This document shows positions 53,562 to 62,121 of a stretch of 64,000 nt of DNA, in pieces (position 1 is the first letter of the stretch; each line of letters begins with the position of its first letter). The stretch is taken from NCBI RefSeq assembly GCF_014656215.1, contig NZ_BNBZ01000019.1, forward strand, positions 89,267-153,266. Reading direction: 5' to 3'. Below the pieces are notes generated by a model. It had not been told where the DNA came from. It saw only the letters and a program-made list of their open reading frames with translations, and searched no databases. A program made the translations under genes and the position numbers. This DNA comes from Streptomyces zaomyceticus. Lineage in GTDB: Bacteria; Actinomycetota; Actinomycetes; Streptomycetales; Streptomycetaceae.

Positions 53562-54341
53562 ATGCGCATCGCCACCTGGAACGTCAATTCCATCACCGCC
53601 CGACTGCCCCGACTCCTCGCCTGGCTGGAGAGCAGCGGCACGGACGTGCTGTGCATCCAGGAGACCAAGTGCACCGCCGAGCAGTTCCCCACCGAGGAGC
53701 TGCGCGCCCTCGGGTACGAGTCCGTGGTCAACGCCACGGGCCGGTGGAACGGCGTGGCACTGCTCTCCCGCGTCGGTCTCGCGGACGTGGTCACCGGTCT
53801 GCCCGGCGGTCCGGAGTACGACGGGGCCGAGGAGCCCCGGGCGATCTCCGCGACCTGCGGCCCGGTCCGCGTCTGGTCGGTCTACGTGCCGAACGGCCGG
53901 GAGGTCGCCCACGAGCACTACGCGTACAAGCTGCGCTGGCTGGAGGCCCTGAAGGCGGCCGTCGCGGAGGACGCGGCGGGGGAGCGTCCCTTCGCGGTCC
54001 TCGGTGACTACAACATCGCGCCGACCGACGACGACGTGTGGGACATCGGCGTCTTCGAGGGCGCCACGCATGTGACGGATCCGGAGCGGGCCGCGCTCGC
54101 GGGTCTCCGTGAGACCGGTCTGGGCGATGTCGTCCCGCGCCCCCTCAAGTACGACCACCCCTTCACGTACTGGGACTACCGCCAGCTCTGCTTCCCGAAG
54201 AACAAGGGCATGCGCATCGACCTGGTCTACGGCAACAAGCCGTTCGCCGAGGCGGTCAGTGACAGCTTCGTGGACCGCGAGGAGCGCAAGGGCAAGGGCG
54301 CGTCGGACCACGCGCCGGTCGTCGTCGACCTCGACGTGTAG
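53562..54341 (+). CDS. xthA: Exodeoxyribonuclease III (AP endonuclease)
   Basis: This 259-residue EEP-fold nuclease has the exonuclease III motifs: ATWNVNSITARLPRLLAWL, LCIQETKCTAEQFP with metal-ligand Glu, the Tyr/Asn segment YVPNGREV, VLGDYNIAPTDDDVWD with the catalytic Asp-x-Asn, RIDLVYGN, and GASDHAPVVVD with Asp-His. It repairs abasic sites in DNA. The ATG at 53562 gives MRIATWN. Confidence 0.95.
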   Translation: MRIATWNVNSITARLPRLLAWLESSGTDVLCIQETKCTAEQFPTEELRALGYESVVNATGRWNGVALLSRVGLADVVTGLPGGPEYDGAEEPRAISATCGPVRVWSVYVPNGREVAHEHYAYKLRWLEALKAAVAEDAAGERPFAVLGDYNIAPTDDDVWDIGVFEGATHVTDPERAALAGLRETGLGDVVPRPLKYDHPFTYWDYRQLCFPKNKGMRIDLVYGNKPFAEAVSDSFVDREERKGKGASDHAPVVVDLDV

Positions 54342-54351
54342 CCCCCGGCCT

Positions 54352-54389
54352 GGGGTCCGGATCCGGCGGCGACGCCCGGCCCGGACCCC
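54352..54389. terminator. Hairpin after the exonuclease gene
   Basis: GGGGTCCGG pairs with CCGGACCCC (9 bp) across a 20-nt loop, 10 bp after the stop. Confidence 0.55.
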
Positions 54390-54455
54390 CGGCGGCGGAA
54401 ACGATCTCCGCGCGCCGGGTGGTCGACCGGGAGGTGGCGGTGCGAGGCTGTTCGG

Positions 54456-54899
54456 ATGAACATCCCGTTTCTGGACAACTGGCGCAAGCGGCACGAACCC
54501 GAGTCGGCCGGCTCCCCGCTGGTGGCGGCTTTCGACCGTGACCCCGAGGGAGTGGCCGCGCTGCTCGCCGAGTGCGAGCTGCTGCGCGCCCGTGTCGCGG
54601 AGTCCGGGGTGACGCTCGACGACACCCCGCGCTCCCTCCAGGAGCTCGACCAGCTGCCGCCCCGCTGGCGCGACGATCCGGAGGAGCTGCCCTGGATCGG
54701 GAACGACGCGGGGCTCTACCTCGGCACCGTGGTCGTCCGGAACGTGCCGGGTGCCCGCTGGCAGGTGTGGCCGGGCGGCGGCCCGGTGGTCCGGCTCGCC
54801 TCGGGCCGGGAGATCCAGGTGGTCGAAGCGGGTCTCGACTGGGCGATGACGGGCGCCCCGGAGCTCTTCCAGGTGTACGCGGAGGCCGCCGAGCAGTGA
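54456..54899 (+). CDS. Conserved hypothetical protein (DUF6278-like)
   Basis: This 147-residue soluble protein has LVAAFDRDPEGVAALLAECE near the N-terminus, and WIGNDAGLYLGTVVVRNVPG and WQVWPGGGPVVRLASGREI in a C-terminal beta-rich part. It matches small Streptomyces proteins grouped as DUF6278; function unknown. The ATG at 54456 is clear from composition. It is a single gene between xthA and the amino-acid ABC operon. Confidence 0.7.
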   Translation: MNIPFLDNWRKRHEPESAGSPLVAAFDRDPEGVAALLAECELLRARVAESGVTLDDTPRSLQELDQLPPRWRDDPEELPWIGNDAGLYLGTVVVRNVPGARWQVWPGGGPVVRLASGREIQVVEAGLDWAMTGAPELFQVYAEAAEQ

Positions 54900-54930
54900 G
54901 GCCGCGACCCCCCTCCGGCCGGGTGCGCAC

Positions 54931-54954
54931 CACCTTCCGCATCACCTTCCGCAC
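54931..54954. repeat. 12-bp tandem repeat before the glutamate-type ABC operon
   Basis: CACCTTCCGCAT and CACCTTCCGCAC are adjacent, followed by a partial third copy. An AT-rich stretch with TTGCAG then TTATTC follows at ~54962-54985 and may hold the promoter. Confidence 0.5.
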
Positions 54955-55072
54955 CACCCTTTTGCAGTAAATACGGCTTATTCCTGTTTCATGCGTGTCG
55001 GGCGTGAAGTCCCTTTTCTGGTGGATAGTTTGCGCTGACTCGACACCGCTGAGAAATGGGGCAGGGCAGCGT

Positions 55073-55819
<747 letters not shown>

Positions 55820-55833
55820 GCGGGGTGGGAACC

Positions 55834-56754
55834 ATGCAGCGTACGCACCGCGCCCCGGCCGCGCTCGCCCTGCTGCTCGCCGCGACGACGGCCGTGCTCG
55901 GTGGCTGCGGAAGGGAGGGCAGCCCGCCCGTCAAGGGCCCGCAGCCCGACCAACTCCCGGTCTACCAGGTGGACAAGGACTTCTCCCTGCCCGATTCCCC
56001 CACCTGGGAGCGGGCGAAGAAGCGCGGGCACCTCGTCGTCGGCGCCAAGGAGGACCAGCCCTACATGGGGGAGCGGGACCCGGCCACCGACCGCTACTCC
56101 GGCTTCGACATCGAGATCGCCAGGATGATGGCGGCCTCCCTCGGCTTCGACCCGGCCGGCATCTCCTTCCGCACGATCGCCTCGGCCAACCGCGAGACCG
56201 CCCTGCAGAACGGCCAGATCGACTACTACGTCGGCACGTACACCATCAACGACAACCGCAAGAAGCTCGTCGGTTTCGCCGGGCCCTACTACCTGGCCGG
56301 CCAGTCCCTCCTGGTCCGCAGCGACGAGAACGACATCAAGGGCCCCCAGGACCTGGCGGGCAAGCGAGTCTGCTCGGCCGCGGGCTCCACCCCGTACCAG
56401 CGGATCGAGAAGGACCACCCGGAGGCCGAACTCGTCTCCTACGACACCTACTCCGCCTGTGTGGACAACCTGCTGACCTATCAGGTCGACGCGGTCACCA
56501 CCGACGACACGATCCTGATGGGCTATGCCGCCAAGGTCCCCGACGAACTCAAGGTGGTCGGCGAGCCGTTCTCCGAGGAGCCGTACGGCATCGGCGTCCC
56601 GCGCGACGACAACGCCCTGCGCTTCGCGCTCGACGACGCCCTCGCCGCCCACGAGAAGAACGGCGACTGGAAGAAGGCCTACGACGCCACCCTCGGCCTC
56701 TCCGGGGTCCCCGCCCCGACGCCGCCCGCCATCGACCGCTATCCGGCGAGCTGA
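55834..56754 (+). CDS. gluB: Glutamate-type substrate-binding lipoprotein (GluB-like)
   Basis: This 306-residue lipoprotein has a lipobox AVLGGC (Cys25) and the family-3 amino-acid binding signatures: GHLVVGAKEDQPYMG, GFDIEIARMMAASLGFD, and VDAVTTDDTILMGYA. It delivers polar amino acids, probably glutamate, to the GluCD permease. The ATG at 55834 is preferred over a GTG three codons earlier. Confidence 0.92.
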   Translation: MQRTHRAPAALALLLAATTAVLGGCGREGSPPVKGPQPDQLPVYQVDKDFSLPDSPTWERAKKRGHLVVGAKEDQPYMGERDPATDRYSGFDIEIARMMAASLGFDPAGISFRTIASANRETALQNGQIDYYVGTYTINDNRKKLVGFAGPYYLAGQSLLVRSDENDIKGPQDLAGKRVCSAAGSTPYQRIEKDHPEAELVSYDTYSACVDNLLTYQVDAVTTDDTILMGYAAKVPDELKVVGEPFSEEPYGIGVPRDDNALRFALDDALAAHEKNGDWKKAYDATLGLSGVPAPTPPAIDRYPAS

Positions 56755-56772
56755 CCGGAGGAACCTCCCGAC

Positions 56773-57417
56773 ATGGACGTCCTGACCGACAACTTCTCGC
56801 TCTACGGCGAAGGGTTCCTCGGCACCGTGGAACTCACCGTCTACGCCTCCGCGTTGGCCCTCGTCCTGGGCTTCCTGATGGCCTCGTTCCGGGTCGCGCC
56901 CGTGGGCTCCTTCCGGGTCTTCGGCACGGTCTGGGTCACCGTCCTGCGCAACACCCCGCTGACCCTGCTCTTCTTCGCGGTCATGCTGGGCCTGCCCCGG
57001 TTCGGCCTCGTGCTGCCCTTCGAGGTGTTCGCGGTCCTCGCACTCGGCTGCTACACCTCCGCGTTCATCTGCGAGGCGCTCCGCTCCGGCATCAACACCG
57101 TCCCGCGCGGCCAGGGCGAGGCGGCCCGCAGTCTCGGCATGACCTTCACCCAGACCCTCGGCACGGTCGTCCTGCCGCAGGCCTTCCGCACGGTCATCCC
57201 ACCGATCGGCTCCACCCTGATCGCCCTCGCCAAGAACTCGGCGATCGCCGGTGCGTTCAGCGTCACCGAACTCCTCGGCACCTACAAGACCTTGAGCGAA
57301 CTCGGCTACAACATCGTCTGGACCTTCGTCTGGATCGCCGTCGGATACCTCATCATCACCCTCACCATCAGCGCCCTCTTCCACGTCATGGAGAAGCGCT
57401 GGGGAGTCGCCCGATGA
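56773..57417 (+). CDS. gluC: Amino-acid ABC permease (GluC-like)
   Basis: This 214-residue HisM-type permease has five membrane segments and the EAA loop EAARSLGMTFTQTLGTVVLP. With the following permease it forms the heterodimeric channel. Its stop overlaps the next start (ATGA). Confidence 0.93.
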   Translation: MDVLTDNFSLYGEGFLGTVELTVYASALALVLGFLMASFRVAPVGSFRVFGTVWVTVLRNTPLTLLFFAVMLGLPRFGLVLPFEVFAVLALGCYTSAFICEALRSGINTVPRGQGEAARSLGMTFTQTLGTVVLPQAFRTVIPPIGSTLIALAKNSAIAGAFSVTELLGTYKTLSELGYNIVWTFVWIAVGYLIITLTISALFHVMEKRWGVAR

Positions 57418-58271
57418 CCGAGTCCACCGCCCTCTACGACATCCCCGGGCCGCACGCCCGGCGGCGTCACCTCCTCTACGGCCTCGCCTCCACCGCGGTG
57501 ATCCTCGCGCTGCTCGGCTGGATCCTCTATCTCCTCTTCGACAACGACCAGTTCACCTCCACCAAGTGGTCGCCCTTCCTCTACAAGGGCATTCAGGAGC
57601 TGCTGCTCGAAGGACTCGGCAACACCCTCAAGGCCTTCGCCTACGCCTCGGTGCTCTCGCTCGCCCTCGGCGCGGTGCTCGCCACCGGGCGCCTCTCCGA
57701 ACACCGGGTGCCGCGCTGGATCTCGACCGTGCTCGTCGAGTTCTTCCGCGCCATGCCCGTCCTCGTGATGATCTTCTTCATCTTCGTGGCGCTCAAGGTG
57801 CAGGCGCTGCCCGCGCTCGTCGCCGGGCTGACCCTCTACAACGGCTCCGTGCTCGCGGAGGTCTTCCGCACCGGCATTCACTCCGTGGCACGCGGCCAGG
57901 GCGAGGCCGCGTACGCGCTCGGCATGCGCAAGACGCAGGTCATGACCTACGTCCTGGCGCCGCAGGCCGTCCGCGCCATGCTGCCGACCATCATCAGCCA
58001 GCTGGTGGTGGCCCTCAAGGACACCTCGCTCGGATACCTCATCACCTACGAGGAGTTCCTGCACGCGGGCAAGCTGATCGCCTCGAACCTGGACTACGAT
58101 CTGCCGTTCATCCCGGTCGTCATGGTGATCTCACCGATCTACATCGGGATGTGCATGCTGCTCTCCTGGTTCGCCACCTGGGTGGCCCGGAGAGAGCGCC
58201 GCAGCCCGAAGACCAAGGCCGCGAAGGTCGCTCCGGCCGAACCCCAGACGCTGCTGCCGGGACCGCAGTAG
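57414..58271 (+). CDS. gluD: Amino-acid ABC permease (GluD-like)
   Basis: This 285-residue permease is longer than GluC at both termini. It carries the EAA loop EAAYALGMRKTQVMTYVLAP and the segment QLVVALKDTSLGYLITYEEF. It completes the GluABCD operon, and its basic C-terminal tail (RRERRSPKTKAAKV) is cytoplasmic. The start overlaps the previous stop. Confidence 0.93.
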   Translation: MTESTALYDIPGPHARRRHLLYGLASTAVILALLGWILYLLFDNDQFTSTKWSPFLYKGIQELLLEGLGNTLKAFAYASVLSLALGAVLATGRLSEHRVPRWISTVLVEFFRAMPVLVMIFFIFVALKVQALPALVAGLTLYNGSVLAEVFRTGIHSVARGQGEAAYALGMRKTQVMTYVLAPQAVRAMLPTIISQLVVALKDTSLGYLITYEEFLHAGKLIASNLDYDLPFIPVVMVISPIYIGMCMLLSWFATWVARRERRSPKTKAAKVAPAEPQTLLPGPQ

Positions 58272-58308
58272 CGAGCGAGAGCCGCACCCGCCCGGCAGCA
58301 GCCGGTGA

Positions 58309-59877
58309 TCACTCCTTCCGCAGTGGTACCGACACGTACGACGGGTCGGCCGAGGGGGAGGAGAAGGTCAGCTGCGCGCCGGTCGGGTTGTGCTCGATGT
58401 AGAGCGGGTCGACGGTGTCGACGACCAGCGCGAGCCGGTGGCCCGCCGGTACGTCGTACGCCGTGGAGAACAGCTCCAGGTCGACGCCGAACGGCTTCCC
58501 CGGGGTCCGGTCGTGGAAGGTGTACGGGGCGTTGCCGACCAGCTTGCCGACGCCGAGCGGGCCCACGTCGTAGAGGTACGCCACGAGGGTGCCGCTCTCC
58601 TTGGTGGAGGAGACCGTGGTGTGCACCTTCACCGTGCCGCGCACCCGCTGCGGGGTGTCGTACCGCTCGGACTGCCAGACACCGGCGAAGGCGCGGGGGA
58701 GCAGGGGGACGGAGACGACGGGCGGGGTGCGGAGGAACTGGTCGAGGGCGTTGGTGAGGAGGGTGATGCCGCCGTTGGCGCCGGAGTCGATGTTCGCCCA
58801 GACCCGCTGCGTACCGCCGAGGTCGAACTTCCGCTGGTTCGCGTGGACGGACTTCCAGTCCGCGTAGCCCTCGTAGCCGTTGGCGGAACGGGACTTGAGC
58901 TGGACCGGCTGTTCGCGGTCGATGCCGTTGTCGACGCCCTTCAGATAGCGGTCGAACCAGCGGTGGGCGCTGGTCCAGGTGTCGTTGGGCAGGCCGAACA
59001 GGCCGGTGGCCTCGGCGGTGGCGTGGTCGCCGGGCCGGAACTCCAGCCGCTTGGGACCGGTGAGCTTCTCGAAGAAGCTCGCGTACTGGTTGGGCGGGAA
59101 GATGGTGTCGCCCCAGGCGTTGCCGAGCATGATCGCGGCGCCGTTGGCGTTGATCCGGTCCAGCTGTTCGGCGGGGGAGCGCTTGCGGCCCCAGGCGATC
59201 ATGTCCTCCTCCTTGTCCAGGTTGGAGGAGAGGAAGTCGCCCAGGATCTGCTGGAGTTCGGGGCCGGGGCGGCCGGTGAGGTAACCGGCGCCACCGAGCA
59301 GGGCGGCCGCCTGGAGGTGCTGGGTGCGGCCGCTGTAGATGGACTCGATGAGGTCGGCCCAGCCGCTGAGCGCCGCGACGGCCTTGATCCGCGGGTCGTG
59401 GGCGGCCGCCAGGAGACTGATCCCGGCTCCGTACGAGACGCCCGCCATGCCGATGTGGGCGGGGTCGGCGCCGGTGTTGGCCAGTGCCCAGTCGATCACC
59501 TTGGAGGCGTCGGCGATGTCCTTGGGGCCGGCGGTCTCGATCTCCCCGCCGGACTGCCAGAAGCCGCGCGAGTTGTAACTCACCACGATGTAGCCGGAGT
59601 CGGCGAGCTTCTTGGCCTGCGCGAGGTACTCGATCTGGGGCATGGCCCAGCTGGTGGGCAGCACGATCAGGGGGTGGCGGGTGGTGTCGGTGGAACCGGC
59701 GGGGGTGACGACGTTGGCCTTGAGGACGGTGCCGCCCTCCCCGGCGATGTCGACGAAGCGGATGCCGGTGCCGGCGGTCTCTCCGGCTTCGGCGGCCTGG
59801 GCGGCGGGTGCGAGCCCGAGGGTCGTCCCGGCCACGAGGGCGGCCGAGACGGCGAGGGTCAGGGGTGTGCGTCGCAC
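58309..59877 (-). CDS. Secreted S15-like alpha/beta hydrolase (CocE/NonD-type)
   Basis: This 522-residue exported hydrolase has a signal peptide ending near PAAQAA (residue ~29). The alpha/beta hydrolase domain carries the GxSxG motif in MAGVSYGAGISLL. A C-terminal beta-sandwich follows as in X-Pro dipeptidyl-peptidases (QRVRGTVKVHTTVSSTKES, PAGHRLALVVDTVD). It may act on dipeptides or esters outside the cell. The GTG at 59877 follows GAGGAG. Confidence 0.88.
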   Translation of the reverse strand: MRRTPLTLAVSAALVAGTTLGLAPAAQAAEAGETAGTGIRFVDIAGEGGTVLKANVVTPAGSTDTTRHPLIVLPTSWAMPQIEYLAQAKKLADSGYIVVSYNSRGFWQSGGEIETAGPKDIADASKVIDWALANTGADPAHIGMAGVSYGAGISLLAAAHDPRIKAVAALSGWADLIESIYSGRTQHLQAAALLGGAGYLTGRPGPELQQILGDFLSSNLDKEEDMIAWGRKRSPAEQLDRINANGAAIMLGNAWGDTIFPPNQYASFFEKLTGPKRLEFRPGDHATAEATGLFGLPNDTWTSAHRWFDRYLKGVDNGIDREQPVQLKSRSANGYEGYADWKSVHANQRKFDLGGTQRVWANIDSGANGGITLLTNALDQFLRTPPVVSVPLLPRAFAGVWQSERYDTPQRVRGTVKVHTTVSSTKESGTLVAYLYDVGPLGVGKLVGNAPYTFHDRTPGKPFGVDLELFSTAYDVPAGHRLALVVDTVDPLYIEHNPTGAQLTFSSPSADPSYVSVPLRKE

Positions 59878-59950
59878 GGGTCACTCCTCACTGGGGTACT
59901 GCTGGGGCGGCAGTACGGGCACTGATGGGGGGCAGTGAAAGTGACCCGAC

Positions 59951-60005
59951 GGTAACCGCGACGGCTTACCCGTGGTAACCGGTCGGTATGTTACGTGCGA
60001 GTAAC
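59951..60005. promoter_or_regulatory. Cluster of GGTAA/TTACC palindromes
   Basis: GGTAA...TTACC (59951-59970), TTACC-CGT-GGTAA (59966-59978) and GTTAC-N6-GTAAC (59990-60005) lie in the 200-bp space between the divergent hydrolase and P450 genes. They look like overlapping binding sites for one regulator. Confidence 0.55.
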
Positions 60006-60077
60006 GATTGGTGGGCGCGTGGCCCCGTCCAGGGCCTGACATGATGGGTCCGTCTTCACCTCTGACCGGGAGGCGCG

Positions 60078-61334
60078 GTGCAGGAGTCGGGCGGCGTACC
60101 GGACGTCTTCGATCCACGGATCTACGCGATCGGGATCCCGCACGACCGTTTCCGGGTCCTGCGCGACCGCGCGCCCGTCGCCCGGCAGGAGGAGCCCGAG
60201 ATCCTGGGCTGGCCCGCGGGTTCCGGGTTCTGGGCCGTCACCCGGCATGCCGATGTCGTCCGGGTGCTGAAGGACTCCGCCACGTACTCGTCCTGTCTCG
60301 GCGCCACCCAGATCCGGGACCCCGACCCCGCCGATCTTCCCTTCATCCGGCGCATGATGCTCAATCAGGACCCGCCGGACCACGGCCGGCTGCGGCGGCT
60401 CGTCAGCAGGGCCTTCACACCGGGACGGATCGAGCGGTTCGCCGTCACCGCCCGGGAGCGGGCCCGGAGTCTGTTCGCCGGGGCGATCGAGGCCGGGGGC
60501 GAGCCGGACCTCGTCCGGGCCGTCACCGACGACTACGCCCTGCTCAACCTCACCGATCTGCTCGGAGTGCCCCCGAGCGACCGGGGGCTGCTGCACACCT
60601 GGACCGAGCGGGTCATCGCGTACCAGGACCCCGACGAGCCGCCCGTCCTGGACGCCGAGGGGCGGCCGCTCAATCCACGCTCGCCCGCGATGCTCGCCGA
60701 GATGTTCGACTACGCGCAGGAACTCGCCGCACACAAGCGCGCGCATCCCGCCGACGACGTGATGACCGCGCTCGCCGCCTCCGAACTCGCCGACGCCGAG
60801 CTGGAGATGTTCTTCTTCCTCCTGACCGTCGCCGGGAACGACACGGTCCGCAGCGCCGCCCCCGGCGGCCTGCTCGCCCTCGCCGAACACCGGGACGAGC
60901 AGCGGAGGTTGTGGACCGGCGAGGTCGGCACCGACACGGCGGTCGACGAACTCCTTCGCGTACACCCGCCCGTGCTCTCCTTCCGGCGCACGGCCGCCCA
61001 TGACACCGAGCTCGCCGGGCAGAAGATCCGGCGCGGCGACAAGGTGGTCGTCTTCCACGCCTCCGCCAACCACGACGAGCGCGTCTTCCCCGACCCGCAC
61101 CGCCTCGACCTCGGCCGGACCCCGAACCCGCACGTCTCCTTCGGTGGCGGTCCGCACGTCTGCCTCGGTGCCCACTTCGCCCGGCTTCAGCTCAGGGTGC
61201 TCCACGAAGAGGTGCGCGGGGCCTGCGCCGGCCTGGAACTGGCCGGACCGCCCCGGCGCCTCGTCTCCAACTTCATCAACGGCGTCAAGTCGTTGCCGGT
61301 TCGGCTGCGGGAGCCGTTCGCGCCACGCGCGTGA
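60078..61334 (+). CDS. Cytochrome P450
   Basis: This 418-residue P450 has I-helix LLTVAGNDTVRSA (N-D-T instead of the common E/D-T-T), ExxR in DELLRVHPP, and the heme loop FGGGPHVCLGAHFAR with Cys near 362. It resembles CYP125/CYP142-type sterol or terpene oxidases more than CYP107. The GTG at 60078 follows GGGAGG. Its 3' end overlaps the opposite-strand gene by 50 bp. Confidence 0.9.
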   Translation: MQESGGVPDVFDPRIYAIGIPHDRFRVLRDRAPVARQEEPEILGWPAGSGFWAVTRHADVVRVLKDSATYSSCLGATQIRDPDPADLPFIRRMMLNQDPPDHGRLRRLVSRAFTPGRIERFAVTARERARSLFAGAIEAGGEPDLVRAVTDDYALLNLTDLLGVPPSDRGLLHTWTERVIAYQDPDEPPVLDAEGRPLNPRSPAMLAEMFDYAQELAAHKRAHPADDVMTALAASELADAELEMFFFLLTVAGNDTVRSAAPGGLLALAEHRDEQRRLWTGEVGTDTAVDELLRVHPPVLSFRRTAAHDTELAGQKIRRGDKVVVFHASANHDERVFPDPHRLDLGRTPNPHVSFGGGPHVCLGAHFARLQLRVLHEEVRGACAGLELAGPPRRLVSNFINGVKSLPVRLREPFAPRA

Positions 61335-62016
61335 CATCGGCCACCAGCTCCACCACATCGGGCCCGTACGCCTGTGAGTTGATCACCTTCAGGAGCAGTA
61401 CGAAGGAACCGGAGCGGTGGCGGCGCGCCAACTCCTCGTGGTGGCGGGCGAGATAGCGGGTCGCGGCCTGGTTGGTGATGGCGCGCTGACCGCAGACGAG
61501 GAAGACGGGCCGGCGGCCCTCACCTGCGGTGAGCCGGGCCAGGATCACGTACTCGTCGACGCCGGAGTCCATCCGGTAGCGCTCCGAGCCGATCAGGAAC
61601 GACCCCTGGTCGGGGCCCCGTTCCGTCTCCACGTTCACCGTCAGGCCCGGCAGCAGGGTGGCCAGATGGGCCGCGGTGCGACGGTTGGACCCCGGTCCGC
61701 CGACGCAGAACTCCGTACGGTCGCCGAAGCCCTGGTGCGTCTGGTCGTGCGGCAGTATGCGCGCGTGCGCGCCGCACTCCTTGATGAGCGTCGACAGTTC
61801 GAGCAGGGCGAAGACGTCGAAGCGGTGCACGGCGCCGCTCCCGCCGGCCTCCTTGTTGACCACGAGCAGGCACTCGGAGCTCCCCGGGAGCCCGAAGAAC
61901 TCCCGCTTGCGGCGGAGCTTGCGACGCCAGGAGTACGTGCGGCCCAGCCAGCCGAACGAGGCGCTGAGCCCCGTCGCGAGCACTCCGAGCGCGATGTTCC
62001 GCAGGTCTTCGTTCAT
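61285..62016 (-). CDS. Unrecognised membrane-anchored protein
   Basis: I do not assign a function to this 243-residue protein. It has one N-terminal hydrophobic segment (IALGVLATGLSASFGWLG) followed by a basic stretch (WRRKLRRKREFFG), and then an alpha/beta-type domain with ECLLVVNKEAGGSGAVHRFD, FALLELSTLIKECGAHARIL, FCVGGPGSNRRTAAHLATLL and VFLVCGQRAITNQAATRYL. The GGPxSN and VCGQRA segments suggest a Rossmann-like sensor. The ATG at 62016 is used; no strong ribosome site is seen. It overlaps the P450 3' end by 50 bp. Confidence 0.65.
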   Translation of the reverse strand: MNEDLRNIALGVLATGLSASFGWLGRTYSWRRKLRRKREFFGLPGSSECLLVVNKEAGGSGAVHRFDVFALLELSTLIKECGAHARILPHDQTHQGFGDRTEFCVGGPGSNRRTAAHLATLLPGLTVNVETERGPDQGSFLIGSERYRMDSGVDEYVILARLTAGEGRRPVFLVCGQRAITNQAATRYLARHHEELARRHRSGSFVLLLKVINSQAYGPDVVELVADVTRVARTAPAAEPATT

Positions 62017-62121
62017 GGGCGCGCATGCTAGCGGGGAAACGGCCCTCTGTTCGAGGCGGTCCTGACGGGAGGTGCCGGGGGAAGTTACGCTGCGCGGACG
62101 GTCATTGACTGGAGGTAGGGA

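Noticed and set aside
50430..54494. Very long minus-strand open frame (over 1,300 codons) spanning pcaL, MBL and exonuclease genes
   Set aside because: Only its end, 50430-51245, is a real gene (NmrA-like). The rest is antisense to well-supported genes, low-complexity in translation, and a by-product of GC-rich codon use.
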